DNA of 64,000 nucleotides from Mycobacterium rhizamassiliense (GCF_900157375.1 NZ_LT721901.1:5836970-5900969); one strand, 5' to 3'. Shown: positions 15,978 through 25,081, counted from the first letter of the stretch. Notes: a model not told the origin generated them from the sequence alone. Program-made: numbers and translations.

Positions 15978-17201
15978 GTGTCGACCGGCTCGATCAGTAC
16001 CGCCGGTCGCTGGGCGATGCTTGCGGTTTCGCTGGGCGCGACGTTATGCGCCAACGTGTTCATCAACGGCGTCGCCTTTTTGATTCCGATGCTGCACACC
16101 CGGCACGGCACCAGTTTGGCCGAGGGCGGTCTGCTCGCGTCGCTGCCGAGCCTCGGCATGGTCTTGACCCTGTTCGCGTGGGGCTACCTGCTGGATCGCG
16201 TCGGCGAGCGGATCGTGCTCAGCGCGGGGCTGGCTCTGACCGCGGCGGCGGGTTTCGCTGCGGCACACGCGCATTCGACGCTCACGATGGCGACATTCCT
16301 TGTCCTGGGCGGCATGGCCGCGGCCAGCAGCATCACCGCCTGCGGCCGGCTGGTGATCGGCTGGTTCCCACCACACCGGCGCGCCCTGGCGATGGGGATC
16401 CGGCAGACGGCGCAGCCGCTGGGAATCGGGTTGGCCGCGTTGGTGATACCCGAGCTGGCCAAGCGCGGCTTCTCGGCGGCCCTGCTTTTTCCCGCGGTGC
16501 TGTGCGCCGTCGCCGCGGTGGTCAGCGCGCTGGGCGTCAGAAATCCTCCGCGTCCGGCGCAATCGGAGGCCACCGATCGCAAGTCGGCGAACCCCTACCG
16601 GGGAACGGCGGTGCTCTGGCGGATACACATCGCGTCGGCGCTGCTGATGGTGCCGCAGCCGGTGGTACTGACGTTCATGCTCGCCTGGTTCATGATGGAC
16701 CGTGGCCTGTCGGTGGGATGGGCGGGCGCACTGGTGGGCTTCTCGCAATTGCTCGGCGCGGCGGGCCGCATCGCCGCCGGGCGGTGGGCCGATCATGTCG
16801 GTTCGCGGATGCGGCCGCTGCGGATACTCGCGGTCGCCACCGCCGCGGTCATGCTCGTGCTCGCGGTCACCGATCACCTGGATTGGCCGCTCGCCGTGCC
16901 CGCGATGACGGTCGCGGCGGCTCTCACCGGCGACAGCGGCCTGCCGTTCACGACGATCCCCGAGCTGGCCGGGCCGTTTTGGAGCGGACGGGCACTGAGC
17001 ACCCAGAACGCCCTCGAGCGATTGATGGTCGCCCTCGGCCCTCCCGCGTTCGGCGCGTTGATCGCCACCGCCGGTTACCCGGTCGCGTTCGCGACCTGCG
17101 CCGTGTTCCCCTTGGCCGCGGTGCCGTTCGTGCCGGTCGGCACGCCGCCGCGAACGACGCCCGACGCCACCGCCGAGAAGGCCGCCGCGGTCGAATCATG
17201 A
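15978..17201 (+). CDS. MFS transporter, copy 1
   Basis: A 407-aa major facilitator with about twelve hydrophobic segments and the MFS loop-2/3 signature region (GYLLDRVGERIVL). GTG 15978 is preceded at ten bases by GGGAGGA, a strong ribosome-binding site. It is closely similar to the next gene along its length: both share AMGIRQTAQPLGI, SPYRG/NPYRG, RPLRIL/RPVRLI and AGPFWSGRAL, so the two are a tandem duplication. Substrate unknown. The 217-bp gap upstream (15761-15977) holds no gene that I recognise. Confidence 0.9.
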   Translation: MSTGSISTAGRWAMLAVSLGATLCANVFINGVAFLIPMLHTRHGTSLAEGGLLASLPSLGMVLTLFAWGYLLDRVGERIVLSAGLALTAAAGFAAAHAHSTLTMATFLVLGGMAAASSITACGRLVIGWFPPHRRALAMGIRQTAQPLGIGLAALVIPELAKRGFSAALLFPAVLCAVAAVVSALGVRNPPRPAQSEATDRKSANPYRGTAVLWRIHIASALLMVPQPVVLTFMLAWFMMDRGLSVGWAGALVGFSQLLGAAGRIAAGRWADHVGSRMRPLRILAVATAAVMLVLAVTDHLDWPLAVPAMTVAAALTGDSGLPFTTIPELAGPFWSGRALSTQNALERLMVALGPPAFGALIATAGYPVAFATCAVFPLAAVPFVPVGTPPRTTPDATAEKAAAVES

Positions 17202-17258
17202 TGCCGCAACGCGAGATCAATGGACGCTGCCCACCCACGCGCTGTGCAAGCATGGGTA

Positions 17259-18611
17259 ATGACCAACGACCCGCCAGCGACGGCGCAGCTGAGCGCCGGC
17301 GCGCGCTGGTCGATCATGATCGTCTCGCTGTGGGTGACGGCGAGTTCGTTCCTATTCATTAACGGCATCGCCTTCTTGATCCCCTCCCTCGAAGCAAAGC
17401 GCGGGATCCCGCTGACCGAGGCCAGTCTGCTGTCGTCGATGCCCAGCTGGGGCATGGTCGTCACGCTGGTCGGCTGGGGCTACGTGCTGGACCGCGTCGG
17501 CGAGCGGATCGTGATGACCGCGGGCTCGGCGCTGACCGCCGCCGCGGCCTATGCCGCCGCATCGGTGCATTCGCTGGTGCTGGTCGGCGTCTATCTCTTC
17601 CTGGGCGGCATGGCGGCGGCGAGTTGCAACGCCGCGGGCGGGCGGCTGGTGTCCGCGTGGTTCCCGCCGCACCAGCGCGGCCTGGCGATGGGCATCCGAC
17701 AGACCGCGCAGCCGCTGGGCATCGCCCTGGGCGCACTGGTGATGCCCGAGCTGGCCGAGCGGGGCCTGCACGCGGGGCTGATGTTCCCTGCGTTCGCGTG
17801 CACGGTGGCGGCGGTGGCGAGCGCGATCGGGATCGTCGACCCGCCGCGCAAGCACCGCACCGCGGCCAGCGAGCAGGAGCTGGCCAGCCCGTATCGGGGA
17901 TCGTTGGCGCTCTGGCGAATTCACGCGGTGGGCGGTTTGCTGATGATGCCGCAGACGGTGACGGTGACGTTCATGCTCGTGTGGCTGATCAGAAACGACG
18001 GCTGGTCGGTCGCAGCGGCCGGCGGCGTGGTCGTTCTTTCGCAGCTGCTCGGCGCGCTGGGCCGCATCGCGGTCGGCCGTTGGTCGGACCGGGTCGGTTC
18101 GCGCATGCGACCGGTCCGCCTCATCGCGATCGCCGCGACCCTGACGCTGTTCGCGCTCGCGTTCGCCGACGACCACACGTGGACCCTCGAGGTGCCGCTG
18201 ATGATCGCGATCTCGGTGATCGCGGTGCTGGACAACGGGCTGGAGGCGACCGCGATCACCGAGTACGCCGGACCGTTCTGGAGCGGGCGCGCGCTGGGCG
18301 TGCAGAACACCACGCAGCGGCTGATGGCGGCCGCGGGCGCCCCCCTATTCGGTGTCCTGATCGACGCGGCCAGGTATCCCCCGGCGTGGGCGCTGTGCGG
18401 CCTGTTCCCGTTGCTGGCCATCCCGCTGGTGCCCGCCGGGCTGGTGCCGCCCGGCCTGGAAGCTACAGCGCGGCGGCAATCCGATCGCCGACTTCGGTGG
18501 TGGACGGCCGTCCGTCGGGCCGGTTCGCCAGATACGACTCGACCGCCCGGTCCACCCGGGCCGCCTCCTCGCCCTTCCCAAGGTGGGCCAGCAGCAGTCC
18601 CACCGAAATGA
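17259..18611 (+). CDS. MFS transporter, copy 2 (Rv2994-like)
   Basis: A 450-aa major facilitator with about twelve hydrophobic segments, in the position of M. tuberculosis Rv2994. Start ATG 17259 gives MTNDPP; an in-frame start at 17220 is possible, and neither has a strong ribosome-binding site. After the last membrane helix the protein has an unusual hydrophilic tail of about 55 residues, rich in Arg then Pro/Gly (RPPGPPGPPPRPS). The codons of that tail overlap the 3' end of convergent leuB by 149 bp. Substrate unknown. Confidence 0.88.
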   Translation: MTNDPPATAQLSAGARWSIMIVSLWVTASSFLFINGIAFLIPSLEAKRGIPLTEASLLSSMPSWGMVVTLVGWGYVLDRVGERIVMTAGSALTAAAAYAAASVHSLVLVGVYLFLGGMAAASCNAAGGRLVSAWFPPHQRGLAMGIRQTAQPLGIALGALVMPELAERGLHAGLMFPAFACTVAAVASAIGIVDPPRKHRTAASEQELASPYRGSLALWRIHAVGGLLMMPQTVTVTFMLVWLIRNDGWSVAAAGGVVVLSQLLGALGRIAVGRWSDRVGSRMRPVRLIAIAATLTLFALAFADDHTWTLEVPLMIAISVIAVLDNGLEATAITEYAGPFWSGRALGVQNTTQRLMAAAGAPLFGVLIDAARYPPAWALCGLFPLLAIPLVPAGLVPPGLEATARRQSDRRLRWWTAVRRAGSPDTTRPPGPPGPPPRPSQGGPAAVPPK

Positions 18612-19473
18612 TCGCCGCCGTCGGGTCCGCGATGTTCTGACCCGCGATGTCGGGCGCGCTGCCGTGCACGGGCTCGAACATCGAGGGATTGGTGCGGGTG
18701 GCATCGATATTTCCACTGGCCGCCAAGCCAATTCCGCCACACACCGCCGCGGCCAAATCGGTGATGATGTCGCCGAACAGGTTGTCGGTGACGATCACGT
18801 CGAAGCGGCCGGGGTCGGTCACCAGAAAGATGGTGGCGGCGTCGACGTGTTGATAGGCCACCTCGACGTCGGGGTATTCCTCGCCGACCTCGGCGACGAC
18901 CCGCGTCCACAGCTTGCCGGCGAAGGTCAGCACGTTGTTCTTGTGCACCAGCGTCAAATGCTTGCGGCGCTGGCGGGCCCGCTCGAATGCGTCCTTGACG
19001 ACGCGGCGCACGCCGAACGCGGTGTTGACGCTGACCTCGGTGGCGACCTCGTTGGGCGTGCCCACGCGGATCGCGCCGCCGTTGCCCGTGTAGGGCCCCT
19101 CGGTCCCCTCGCGGACCACCACGAAGTCGATGTCCGGGTTGCTCGCCAGCGGACTGCTCACCCCGGGATACAGCCGACCCGGCCGCAGGTTGACGTGGTG
19201 GTCGAGCTCAAAGCGCAAGCGCAGCAACAGGCCTCGCTCCAGCACGCCGCTGGGCACCGACGGGTCGCCGATGGCGCCGAGCAGGATCGCGTCGTGCGCG
19301 CGCAGCTCGTCGATCACCGACTCCGGCAGCAGCTCGCCACTGGCGTGGTAACGCCGGGCGCCCAGGTCGTACTCCGTCTTCTCCACGTTCGGCACAACGG
19401 CGTCTAGGACTTTGAGCCCCTGGGCGACGACCTCCGGCCCGATGCCGTCGCCGCCGATCACTGCGAGTTTCAC
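18463..19473 (-). CDS. leuB: 3-isopropylmalate dehydrogenase
   Basis: Third leucine-specific step: NAD-dependent oxidation and decarboxylation of 3-isopropylmalate. The 336-aa protein has the GGDGIGPEV N-terminus, LLRLRFELDHHVNLRP, the VVREGTEGPYTG loop, THKNNV-type catalytic Lys region (LVHKNNVLTFAG) and the metal-binding VTDNLFGDIITD. It starts with GTG 19473, overlapping the serA stop by 4 bp. Its last 149 bp overlap the convergent MFS gene. It forms a serA-leuB unit, apart from leuCD. Confidence 0.96.
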   Translation of the reverse strand: MKLAVIGGDGIGPEVVAQGLKVLDAVVPNVEKTEYDLGARRYHASGELLPESVIDELRAHDAILLGAIGDPSVPSGVLERGLLLRLRFELDHHVNLRPGRLYPGVSSPLASNPDIDFVVVREGTEGPYTGNGGAIRVGTPNEVATEVSVNTAFGVRRVVKDAFERARQRRKHLTLVHKNNVLTFAGKLWTRVVAEVGEEYPDVEVAYQHVDAATIFLVTDPGRFDVIVTDNLFGDIITDLAAAVCGGIGLAASGNIDATRTNPSMFEPVHGSAPDIAGQNIADPTAAIISVGLLLAHLGKGEEAARVDRAVESYLANRPDGRPSTTEVGDRIAAAL

Positions 19474-21056
19474 GACAGGTCAACCACTTCGAGCTTGTTG
19501 GCGCCGACGGACTCCGAGATCGCCGACCGCACATCGGCGGGCACGTCGCGGTCGAGCCGCAGCAGGATCGTCGCGCTGGGGCCCTCGGCGTCCTCGGAAA
19601 GCTGGGCCGCCTGGATGTTCACCCCGGCCGCGCCCAGCAGGGTGCCGATCTTGCCCAGCGCGCCCGGCGCGTCGGCGTAGTTGATCACCAGGTTGGTGCC
19701 CTGGGCGCGCAGGTCGAAGTTGCGGCCGTTGACTTGCACGATCTTCTCGACCAGCTGCGGGCCCGACAGGGTGCCCGCGACGTTGACGCGCGAACCGTCG
19801 TGGCCGGCCAACCGCACGTCCAGCAGGCTGCGGTGGTTGGGACTTTCGGTGGCCGTGGTGATTTCGGCGGTGACGCCGCGCTCGGCCGCCAGCGCCGGGG
19901 CGTTGACGAACGTGACCGGGTCCTCGATGACCGCCGAGAACAGGCCGCGCAGGGCCGAAAGCTTCAGCACCTCAACATCTTCGGAGGCCAGCTCGCCGCG
20001 CACCGTGACCGACAGCGAGGTCGGCGCGCCGTCGGAGAGGGCGGCGGCCAGCAGGCCGAGCTTGCGCGCCAGGTCCAGCCAGGGCGCCACCTCTTCGTTG
20101 ACCACGCCGCCGCCGACGTTGACCGCGTCGGGCACGAACTCCCCCGCCAGCGCCAGCCGCACGCTCTCGGCCACGTCGGTGCCGGCCCGATCCTGCGCCT
20201 CGGCGGTGGATGCGCCCAGGTGCGGGGTCACCACCACCTGCGGCAGCTCGAAAAGCGGGCTGTCGGTGCAGGGTTCGCTGGAGAACACGTCGAGGCCGGC
20301 CGCCGCGACGTGCCCGCTGGTGACCGCCTCGGCCAGCGCCGCCTCGTCCACCAGACCACCGCGGGCGGCGTTGACGATGATGACACCCGGCTTGGTCTTG
20401 GCCAGCGCCTCCTTGTCGATCAGCCCCGCCGTCTCGGGCGTCTTCGGCAGGTGCACCGAGATGAAGTCGGCGCGGGCCAGCAGCTCGTCCAGCGGCAGCA
20501 GCTCGATGCCGAGCTGTGCGGCGCGGGCCGGCGACACATACGGGTCGTAGGCGACGATGTGCGTGCCGAAGGCCTCGATGCGCTGGGCGACCAGCTGACC
20601 GATGCGGCCCAGGCCCACGACGCCGACCGTCTTGCCGAAGATCTCGGTGCCCGAGAACTTCGAGCGCTTCCAAGTGTGTTCGCGCAGGGTGGCGTCGGCG
20701 GCGGGCACCTGCCGGGCCGCCGACAGCAGCAGCGCCAGCGCGTGCTCGGCGGCGCTGTGGATGTTCGACGTCGGCGCGTTGACCACCAGCACGCCGCGTT
20801 CGGTGGCGGCGTCCACGTCGACGTTGTCCAGCCCGACGCCGGCGCGGGCGACGATCTTCAGCTTGGGGGCGGCGGACAGCACCTCGGCGTCGACGGTGGT
20901 GGCCGAGCGGACCAGCAGCGCGTCGGCCTCGGGCACCGCGGCCAGCAGCTTCTCCCGGTCCGGACCGTCTACCCAGCGCACCTCCACCTGGTCACCCAGG
21001 GCGGCGACGGTCGATTGAGCGAGTTTGTCGGCGATTAACACAACAGGCAAGTTCAC
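19470..21056 (-). CDS. serA: D-3-phosphoglycerate dehydrogenase
   Basis: Commits 3-phosphoglycerate to serine synthesis. The 528-aa protein is the long SerA type: substrate domain, Rossmann domain with GVVGLGRIGQLVAQR near residue 150 and the catalytic NAARGG/HLGAST region, an intervening (ASB) domain of about 130 residues, and a C-terminal ACT domain for serine feedback (NLVINYADAPGALGK onward). The long form with the extra domain is known from M. tuberculosis. Starts with GTG 21056. A divergent oxidoreductase begins only 29 bp away. Confidence 0.97.
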   Translation of the reverse strand: MNLPVVLIADKLAQSTVAALGDQVEVRWVDGPDREKLLAAVPEADALLVRSATTVDAEVLSAAPKLKIVARAGVGLDNVDVDAATERGVLVVNAPTSNIHSAAEHALALLLSAARQVPAADATLREHTWKRSKFSGTEIFGKTVGVVGLGRIGQLVAQRIEAFGTHIVAYDPYVSPARAAQLGIELLPLDELLARADFISVHLPKTPETAGLIDKEALAKTKPGVIIVNAARGGLVDEAALAEAVTSGHVAAAGLDVFSSEPCTDSPLFELPQVVVTPHLGASTAEAQDRAGTDVAESVRLALAGEFVPDAVNVGGGVVNEEVAPWLDLARKLGLLAAALSDGAPTSLSVTVRGELASEDVEVLKLSALRGLFSAVIEDPVTFVNAPALAAERGVTAEITTATESPNHRSLLDVRLAGHDGSRVNVAGTLSGPQLVEKIVQVNGRNFDLRAQGTNLVINYADAPGALGKIGTLLGAAGVNIQAAQLSEDAEGPSATILLRLDRDVPADVRSAISESVGANKLEVVDLS

Positions 21057-21085
21057 GCCGCCAGCGTATCGGCTGTAATAAAGGC

Positions 21086-22549
21086 GTGGACGTCACCGTC
21101 GTCGGCAGCGGACCCAATGGGCTCACCGCGGCCGTGATTTGTGCCCGGGCTGGGCTCAAAGTGCAGGTCGTGGAGGCCCAGCCGACCTTCGGCGGGGGTG
21201 CGCGCACCGCGGCCGACCCAGAATTCTCCGGAGTCGAACACGACATCTGCTCGGCGGTGCACCCGCTGGCGCTGGCGTCGCCGTTCTTCGCGAAGTTCGA
21301 TCTGCCCGCGCGCGGCGTGCGGCTCGCGGTCCCGGAGATCGCCTACGGCAACCCGCTGCAGGGCAGGCCCGCGGTGATCGCCTACCACGATCTGGAGCGC
21401 ACCTGCGCCGAGCTGACCGACGGCGCGTCCTGGCGGCGCCTGCTTCACCCGCTGGTAGAAGACTGGCGCGAGGTGGTGGACCTGCTGCTCGGCGACAAGC
21501 GCTCGGTGCCCGGCTCGCTGCCGTCGGCGCTGCGCCTGGGCGTGCGAATGCTGGCCCAGGGCACCCCGGCCTGGGGTTCGTTGGCGGGCCGCGACGCCCG
21601 CGCATTGTTCAGCGGCGTTGCCGCCCATGTGCTTTCGCCGATGCCGTCGCTGACGTCTTCGGCCGCCGGGCTGATGCTGGCCACCCTGGCACATTCGGTG
21701 GGCTGGCCGATTCCGGTGGGCGGCAGCCAGGCGATCACCGATGCGCTGATCGCGGACCTGCGCGCGCATGGCGGTGAGCTGACGGCGGGCGTCGAAATCA
21801 CCTCTCCCCCTGGGCCGCCGGGCTCGGTCGTCGTGTACGACACCGCGCCGACGGCGCTGTTGGGAATATACGGCGACGCGTTGCCGGGCCGCTACGCTAA
21901 GGCGTTGCGCCGCTATCACTTTGGGCCCGGCGTAGCGAAGGTCGACTTCGTGCTCAGCGAGGACATCCCGTGGTCGGATGCGCGGCTGGGGCAGGCACCG
22001 ACGCTGCACCTGGGCGGCAGCCGCGAGCAGATGGCGCACGCCGAGGCCGAGATCGCGGCCGGGCGCCACGCGCAATGGCCGATGGTGCTGGCTGCGCTGC
22101 CACACCTGGCCGATGCCAAGCGCATCGACGCCGCCGGCCGGCGGCCGTTCTGGACGTATGCACATGTGCCGTCGGGTTCCACCCTCGATGCGACCGAGGC
22201 GGTGACCGGGGTCGTCGAGAAGTTTGCGCCCGGTTTCCGCGACATCGTGGTGGCCGCCCGCGCGGTGCCCGCCGCCCGGATGGCCGACCACAACGCGAAC
22301 TACGTGGGCGGCGATATCGGCGTGGGCGGCAACAACGCGTGGCGTGCGCTCGCCGGACCCACGCCGCGCCTGGACCCGTGGCACACCCCGATTCCCAAGG
22401 CGTATCTGTGTTCGGCGGCGACACCACCCGGCGGCGGAGTGCACGGCATGGCCGGCTACTACGCCGCGCGCAGCCTGCTGCGCCGGGAATTCGGCATCGC
22501 CGCGCTGCCCTTTTTGGGACCCGATTCCGGGCCTAAGCTGACTGCGTGA
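21086..22549 (+). CDS. FAD-dependent oxidoreductase, phytoene dehydrogenase-like
   Basis: A 487-aa protein of the NAD(P)/FAD phytoene-desaturase-like group (PYROXD2-like), orthologous in position to M. tuberculosis Rv2997. The N-terminus has the dinucleotide loop GSGPNGLTAAV followed by the acidic strand end VVEAQPTFGGGART. The C-terminus has the FAD-contact region ending HGMAGYYAARSLLR. GTG 21086 was chosen; AAAGG precedes it closely. A TGTAAT hexamer six bases upstream could instead make it leaderless. It overlaps the following WrbA-like gene by 4 bp. Its substrate is unknown. Confidence 0.85.
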   Translation: MDVTVVGSGPNGLTAAVICARAGLKVQVVEAQPTFGGGARTAADPEFSGVEHDICSAVHPLALASPFFAKFDLPARGVRLAVPEIAYGNPLQGRPAVIAYHDLERTCAELTDGASWRRLLHPLVEDWREVVDLLLGDKRSVPGSLPSALRLGVRMLAQGTPAWGSLAGRDARALFSGVAAHVLSPMPSLTSSAAGLMLATLAHSVGWPIPVGGSQAITDALIADLRAHGGELTAGVEITSPPGPPGSVVVYDTAPTALLGIYGDALPGRYAKALRRYHFGPGVAKVDFVLSEDIPWSDARLGQAPTLHLGGSREQMAHAEAEIAAGRHAQWPMVLAALPHLADAKRIDAAGRRPFWTYAHVPSGSTLDATEAVTGVVEKFAPGFRDIVVAARAVPAARMADHNANYVGGDIGVGGNNAWRALAGPTPRLDPWHTPIPKAYLCSAATPPGGGVHGMAGYYAARSLLRREFGIAALPFLGPDSGPKLTA

Positions 22550-23145
22550 CCAAACTCGCGATCATCTACTACTCGGCCACCGGGCACGGCACCACGATGG
22601 CGAACCGCGTCGCCGTGGCCGCGGAGGCCGCGGGCGCCGAAGTCCGGGTGCGCCACGTCGCCGAAACGCACGACCCGGAGTCGTTCGCGCAGAACCCGGC
22701 GTGGACGGCGAATTACGAAGCCACCAAGGATCTTCCGGCGGCCACCGGCGACGACATCGTGTGGGCGGACGCGGTGATCTTCGGCTCGCCGACCCGATTC
22801 GGTTCGCCGGCGGCGCAATTGCGCACCTTCCTGGATTCCCTCGGCGGGTTGTGGGCGCAAGGCAAGCTCGCCGACAAGGTGTACGCGGCCTTCACGTCGT
22901 CGAACACCCTGCACGGTGGCCAGGAGACGACGCTGGTCTCGCTGTATTTCACGTTGATCCACTTCGGCGGGATCCTCGTGCCGCCGGGCTACACCGATCC
23001 GTGCAAGTTCGTCGACGGCAACCCCTACGGGGTGAGCCTGGTGACCACCCACGACAACATCGACGAAATCGACGAAGCCACCGACACCGCCCTGGAACAC
23101 ATGGCCCGCCGGGTGGTGTCGGTGGCTGATCGCCTGACGAAGTAG
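22546..23145 (+). CDS. WrbA-like flavodoxin / NAD(P)H:quinone oxidoreductase
   Basis: A 199-aa flavodoxin-fold protein. The FMN phosphate loop YYSATGHGTTMA sits near residue 8, the conserved GSPTRFGSPAAQLR and a TSSNTLHGGQETT segment follow, and IPPGYTDP-type residues (LVPPGYTDP) match the WrbA family. These enzymes reduce quinones by two electrons and limit redox cycling. Start GTG 22546 overlaps the previous gene's stop (GTGA), so the pair is cotranslated. I do not recall this gene at this site in M. tuberculosis. Confidence 0.9.
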   Translation: MTKLAIIYYSATGHGTTMANRVAVAAEAAGAEVRVRHVAETHDPESFAQNPAWTANYEATKDLPAATGDDIVWADAVIFGSPTRFGSPAAQLRTFLDSLGGLWAQGKLADKVYAAFTSSNTLHGGQETTLVSLYFTLIHFGGILVPPGYTDPCKFVDGNPYGVSLVTTHDNIDEIDEATDTALEHMARRVVSVADRLTK

Positions 23146-23499
23146 CTATCGCGCCAAATACGTTCCGTGGCCTTCGATCACCAGGTCGCCACTGAACCGG
23201 AGCACTTCACTCACCAGGCCACCGTCCTGGTTTCGGTAGGCGATGACGATGGTGTCGATGCCCAGGTAGACGTCCTCAATGCTGAACCGCAGGTGAGGAA
23301 TTCGCTGCAACGCCAGCGCCCAGTAGCGTCGCAGCTCGGACTTGCCGCGAACGACGCCGCCGGTCTCCGGCACCATCCGGGCGGCCACCGGTGAGGTGAA
23401 CACCACGTCGTCGTGAAAATGCGCGAGGACCGCCTCGACGTCGTGAGCGTTCCACGCGTCGACCCACTGCTTGCCGAAGGCGACCGGATCGAGGTTCAC
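23146..23499 (-). CDS. NTF2-like (SnoaL-type) protein
   Basis: A 117-aa single-domain protein with the NTF2/SnoaL pattern: a helix with WVDAWNAHDVEAVLAHFHDDVVF, a conserved alpha+beta barrel strand ending in GGVVRGKSELRRYWA, and a final beta strand near the stop. The fold covers polyketide cyclases, limonene epoxide hydrolases and binding proteins, so no reaction is assigned. It lies 31 bp downstream of ilvC on the same strand and could be read through from ilvBNC, but no role in that pathway is visible. Confidence 0.8.
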   Translation of the reverse strand: MNLDPVAFGKQWVDAWNAHDVEAVLAHFHDDVVFTSPVAARMVPETGGVVRGKSELRRYWALALQRIPHLRFSIEDVYLGIDTIVIAYRNQDGGLVSEVLRFSGDLVIEGHGTYLAR

Positions 23500-23530
23500 C
23501 TGGGCACCTCCAGCAGGCAGCAGACGGAAA

Positions 23531-24544
23531 CTAGGCCGTTTCGGTGATGGGCCGGTCGACCCAGCTCATCAGGTCGCGCAGCCGCTTGCCGACGACCTCG
23601 ATGGGGTGCTCGGCGTTTTCCTTGCGCAGCCCCTCGAGTTGCTTGTTGCCGCCCTCGACGTTGGCGACCAGCTTCTTGGTGAAGTCGCCGTTCTGGATGT
23701 CGCGCAGGATGGCGCGCATCCGGTCCTTGGTGTCGGCGTCAATGACCCGGGGGCCCGACAGGTAGCCGCCGAACTCCGCGGTGTCGGACACCGAGTAGTT
23801 CATCCGGGCGATGCCGCCCTCGTACATCAGGTCGACGATCAGCTTGAGCTCGTGCAGCACCTCGAAGTACGCCATCTCCGGCGGGTAGCCCGCCTCGACC
23901 ATCACGTCGAAACCGGTCTTCACCAATTCCTCTGTGCCACCGCACAATACGGCCTGCTCACCGAACAGGTCGGTTTCGGTCTCGTCCTTGAAGGTGGTCT
24001 TGATGACGCCGGCCCGGGTGCCGCCGATGGCCTTGGCGTAGGACAGCGCCAGCGCCTCGCCGTTGCCGGTCGGGTCCTGGTCGACCGCGATCAGCGCGGG
24101 CACGCCCTTGCCGTCGACGAACTGGCGACGCACCAGGTGGCCGGGACCCTTCGGGGCGACCATCGCGACCGTCACGTCACCGGGCGGCTTGATCAGGTCG
24201 AAGTGGATGTTGAGGCCGTGGCCGAAAAACAAGGCGTCGCCTGACTTCAGGTTCGGCTCGATGTCGTTTTTGAAGATGTCGGCCTGGGCGGTGTCGGGCG
24301 CCAGCAGCATGATGACGTCGGCCCACTTGGCGACCTCGGCGGGGGTGTCTACGTCCAGCCCCTGCTCTTCGACCTTGGGCCGCGACTTCGAGCCCTGCTT
24401 CAGGCCGACCTTCACCTGCACGCCCGAGTCGCGCAGGCTCAGCGAGTGCGCGTGGCCCTGGCTGCCGTATCCGATAACACCGACCTTGCGCCCCTGGATG
24501 ATGCTCAGGTCCGCGTCGTCGTCGTAGAACATTTCTAATGCCAC
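23531..24544 (-). CDS. ilvC: Ketol-acid reductoisomerase
   Basis: Second common step of valine and isoleucine synthesis: isomerisation and NADPH reduction of acetolactate and acetohydroxybutyrate. The 337-aa length marks a class I (short) enzyme. The NADPH loop VGVIGYGSQGHAHSLSLRDS starts near residue 23; a magnesium-binding DLFGEQAVLCGG and EVLHELKLI follow. Start GTG 24544 is preceded by AAGGAGA ten bases upstream. It is last in the ilvBNC operon, 21 bp after ilvN. Confidence 0.97.
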   Translation of the reverse strand: MALEMFYDDDADLSIIQGRKVGVIGYGSQGHAHSLSLRDSGVQVKVGLKQGSKSRPKVEEQGLDVDTPAEVAKWADVIMLLAPDTAQADIFKNDIEPNLKSGDALFFGHGLNIHFDLIKPPGDVTVAMVAPKGPGHLVRRQFVDGKGVPALIAVDQDPTGNGEALALSYAKAIGGTRAGVIKTTFKDETETDLFGEQAVLCGGTEELVKTGFDVMVEAGYPPEMAYFEVLHELKLIVDLMYEGGIARMNYSVSDTAEFGGYLSGPRVIDADTKDRMRAILRDIQNGDFTKKLVANVEGGNKQLEGLRKENAEHPIEVVGKRLRDLMSWVDRPITETA

Positions 24545-24565
24545 TGTTGATTTTCTCCTTGTCAG

Positions 24566-25081
24566 CTACTTAGCGGTCCCGATACTGCGCGAACCGCGGG
24601 AAAGCGCAACCATTCCCGATTGAACGATCTCGCGAATGCCGAACGGTTCCAGCACCCGCAGAAAGGCTTCGATCTTGCCGCGGTCGCCGGTGGCCTCGAT
24701 GGTCAGCGCCTCGGGTGAAACGTCAACCACCTTGGCGCGGAACAGGTTTACTGCCTCGATCACCTGGCTGCGGGTGCCGGCGTCGGCGCCCACCTTGATC
24801 AGCGCCAGCTCGCGCGACACCGCGTTGTCGTCGTTCTGCTCGATGATCTTGATGACATTGACCAGCTTGTTGAGCTGCTTGGTGACCTGTTCGAGCGGCG
24901 TCTCCTCGGCGGAGACCACGATCGTCATCCGCGACATGTCTTTCTGCTCGGTGGCGCCCACGGCCAGCGACTCGATGTTGAAGCCGCGGCGCGAGAACAG
25001 CGCCGCCACCCGGGCGAGCGCACCGGGCACGTCTTCGACGAGCACCGAAAGCGTGTGCGACTTGGGCGATCCCGTTGTCAC
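24566..25081 (-). CDS. ilvN: Acetolactate synthase, regulatory small subunit
   Basis: Regulatory subunit that binds valine and stimulates the IlvB catalytic subunit. The 171-aa protein opens with an ACT domain (HTLSVLVEDVPGALARVAALF, broken here after the ALARV region) and has a C-terminal ACT-like domain about residues 85-160. Its start overlaps the ilvB stop by 4 bp, so it is translationally coupled to its partner. Confidence 0.96.
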   Translation of the reverse strand: MTTGSPKSHTLSVLVEDVPGALARVAALFSRRGFNIESLAVGATEQKDMSRMTIVVSAEETPLEQVTKQLNKLVNVIKIIEQNDDNAVSRELALIKVGADAGTRSQVIEAVNLFRAKVVDVSPEALTIEATGDRGKIEAFLRVLEPFGIREIVQSGMVALSRGSRSIGTAK

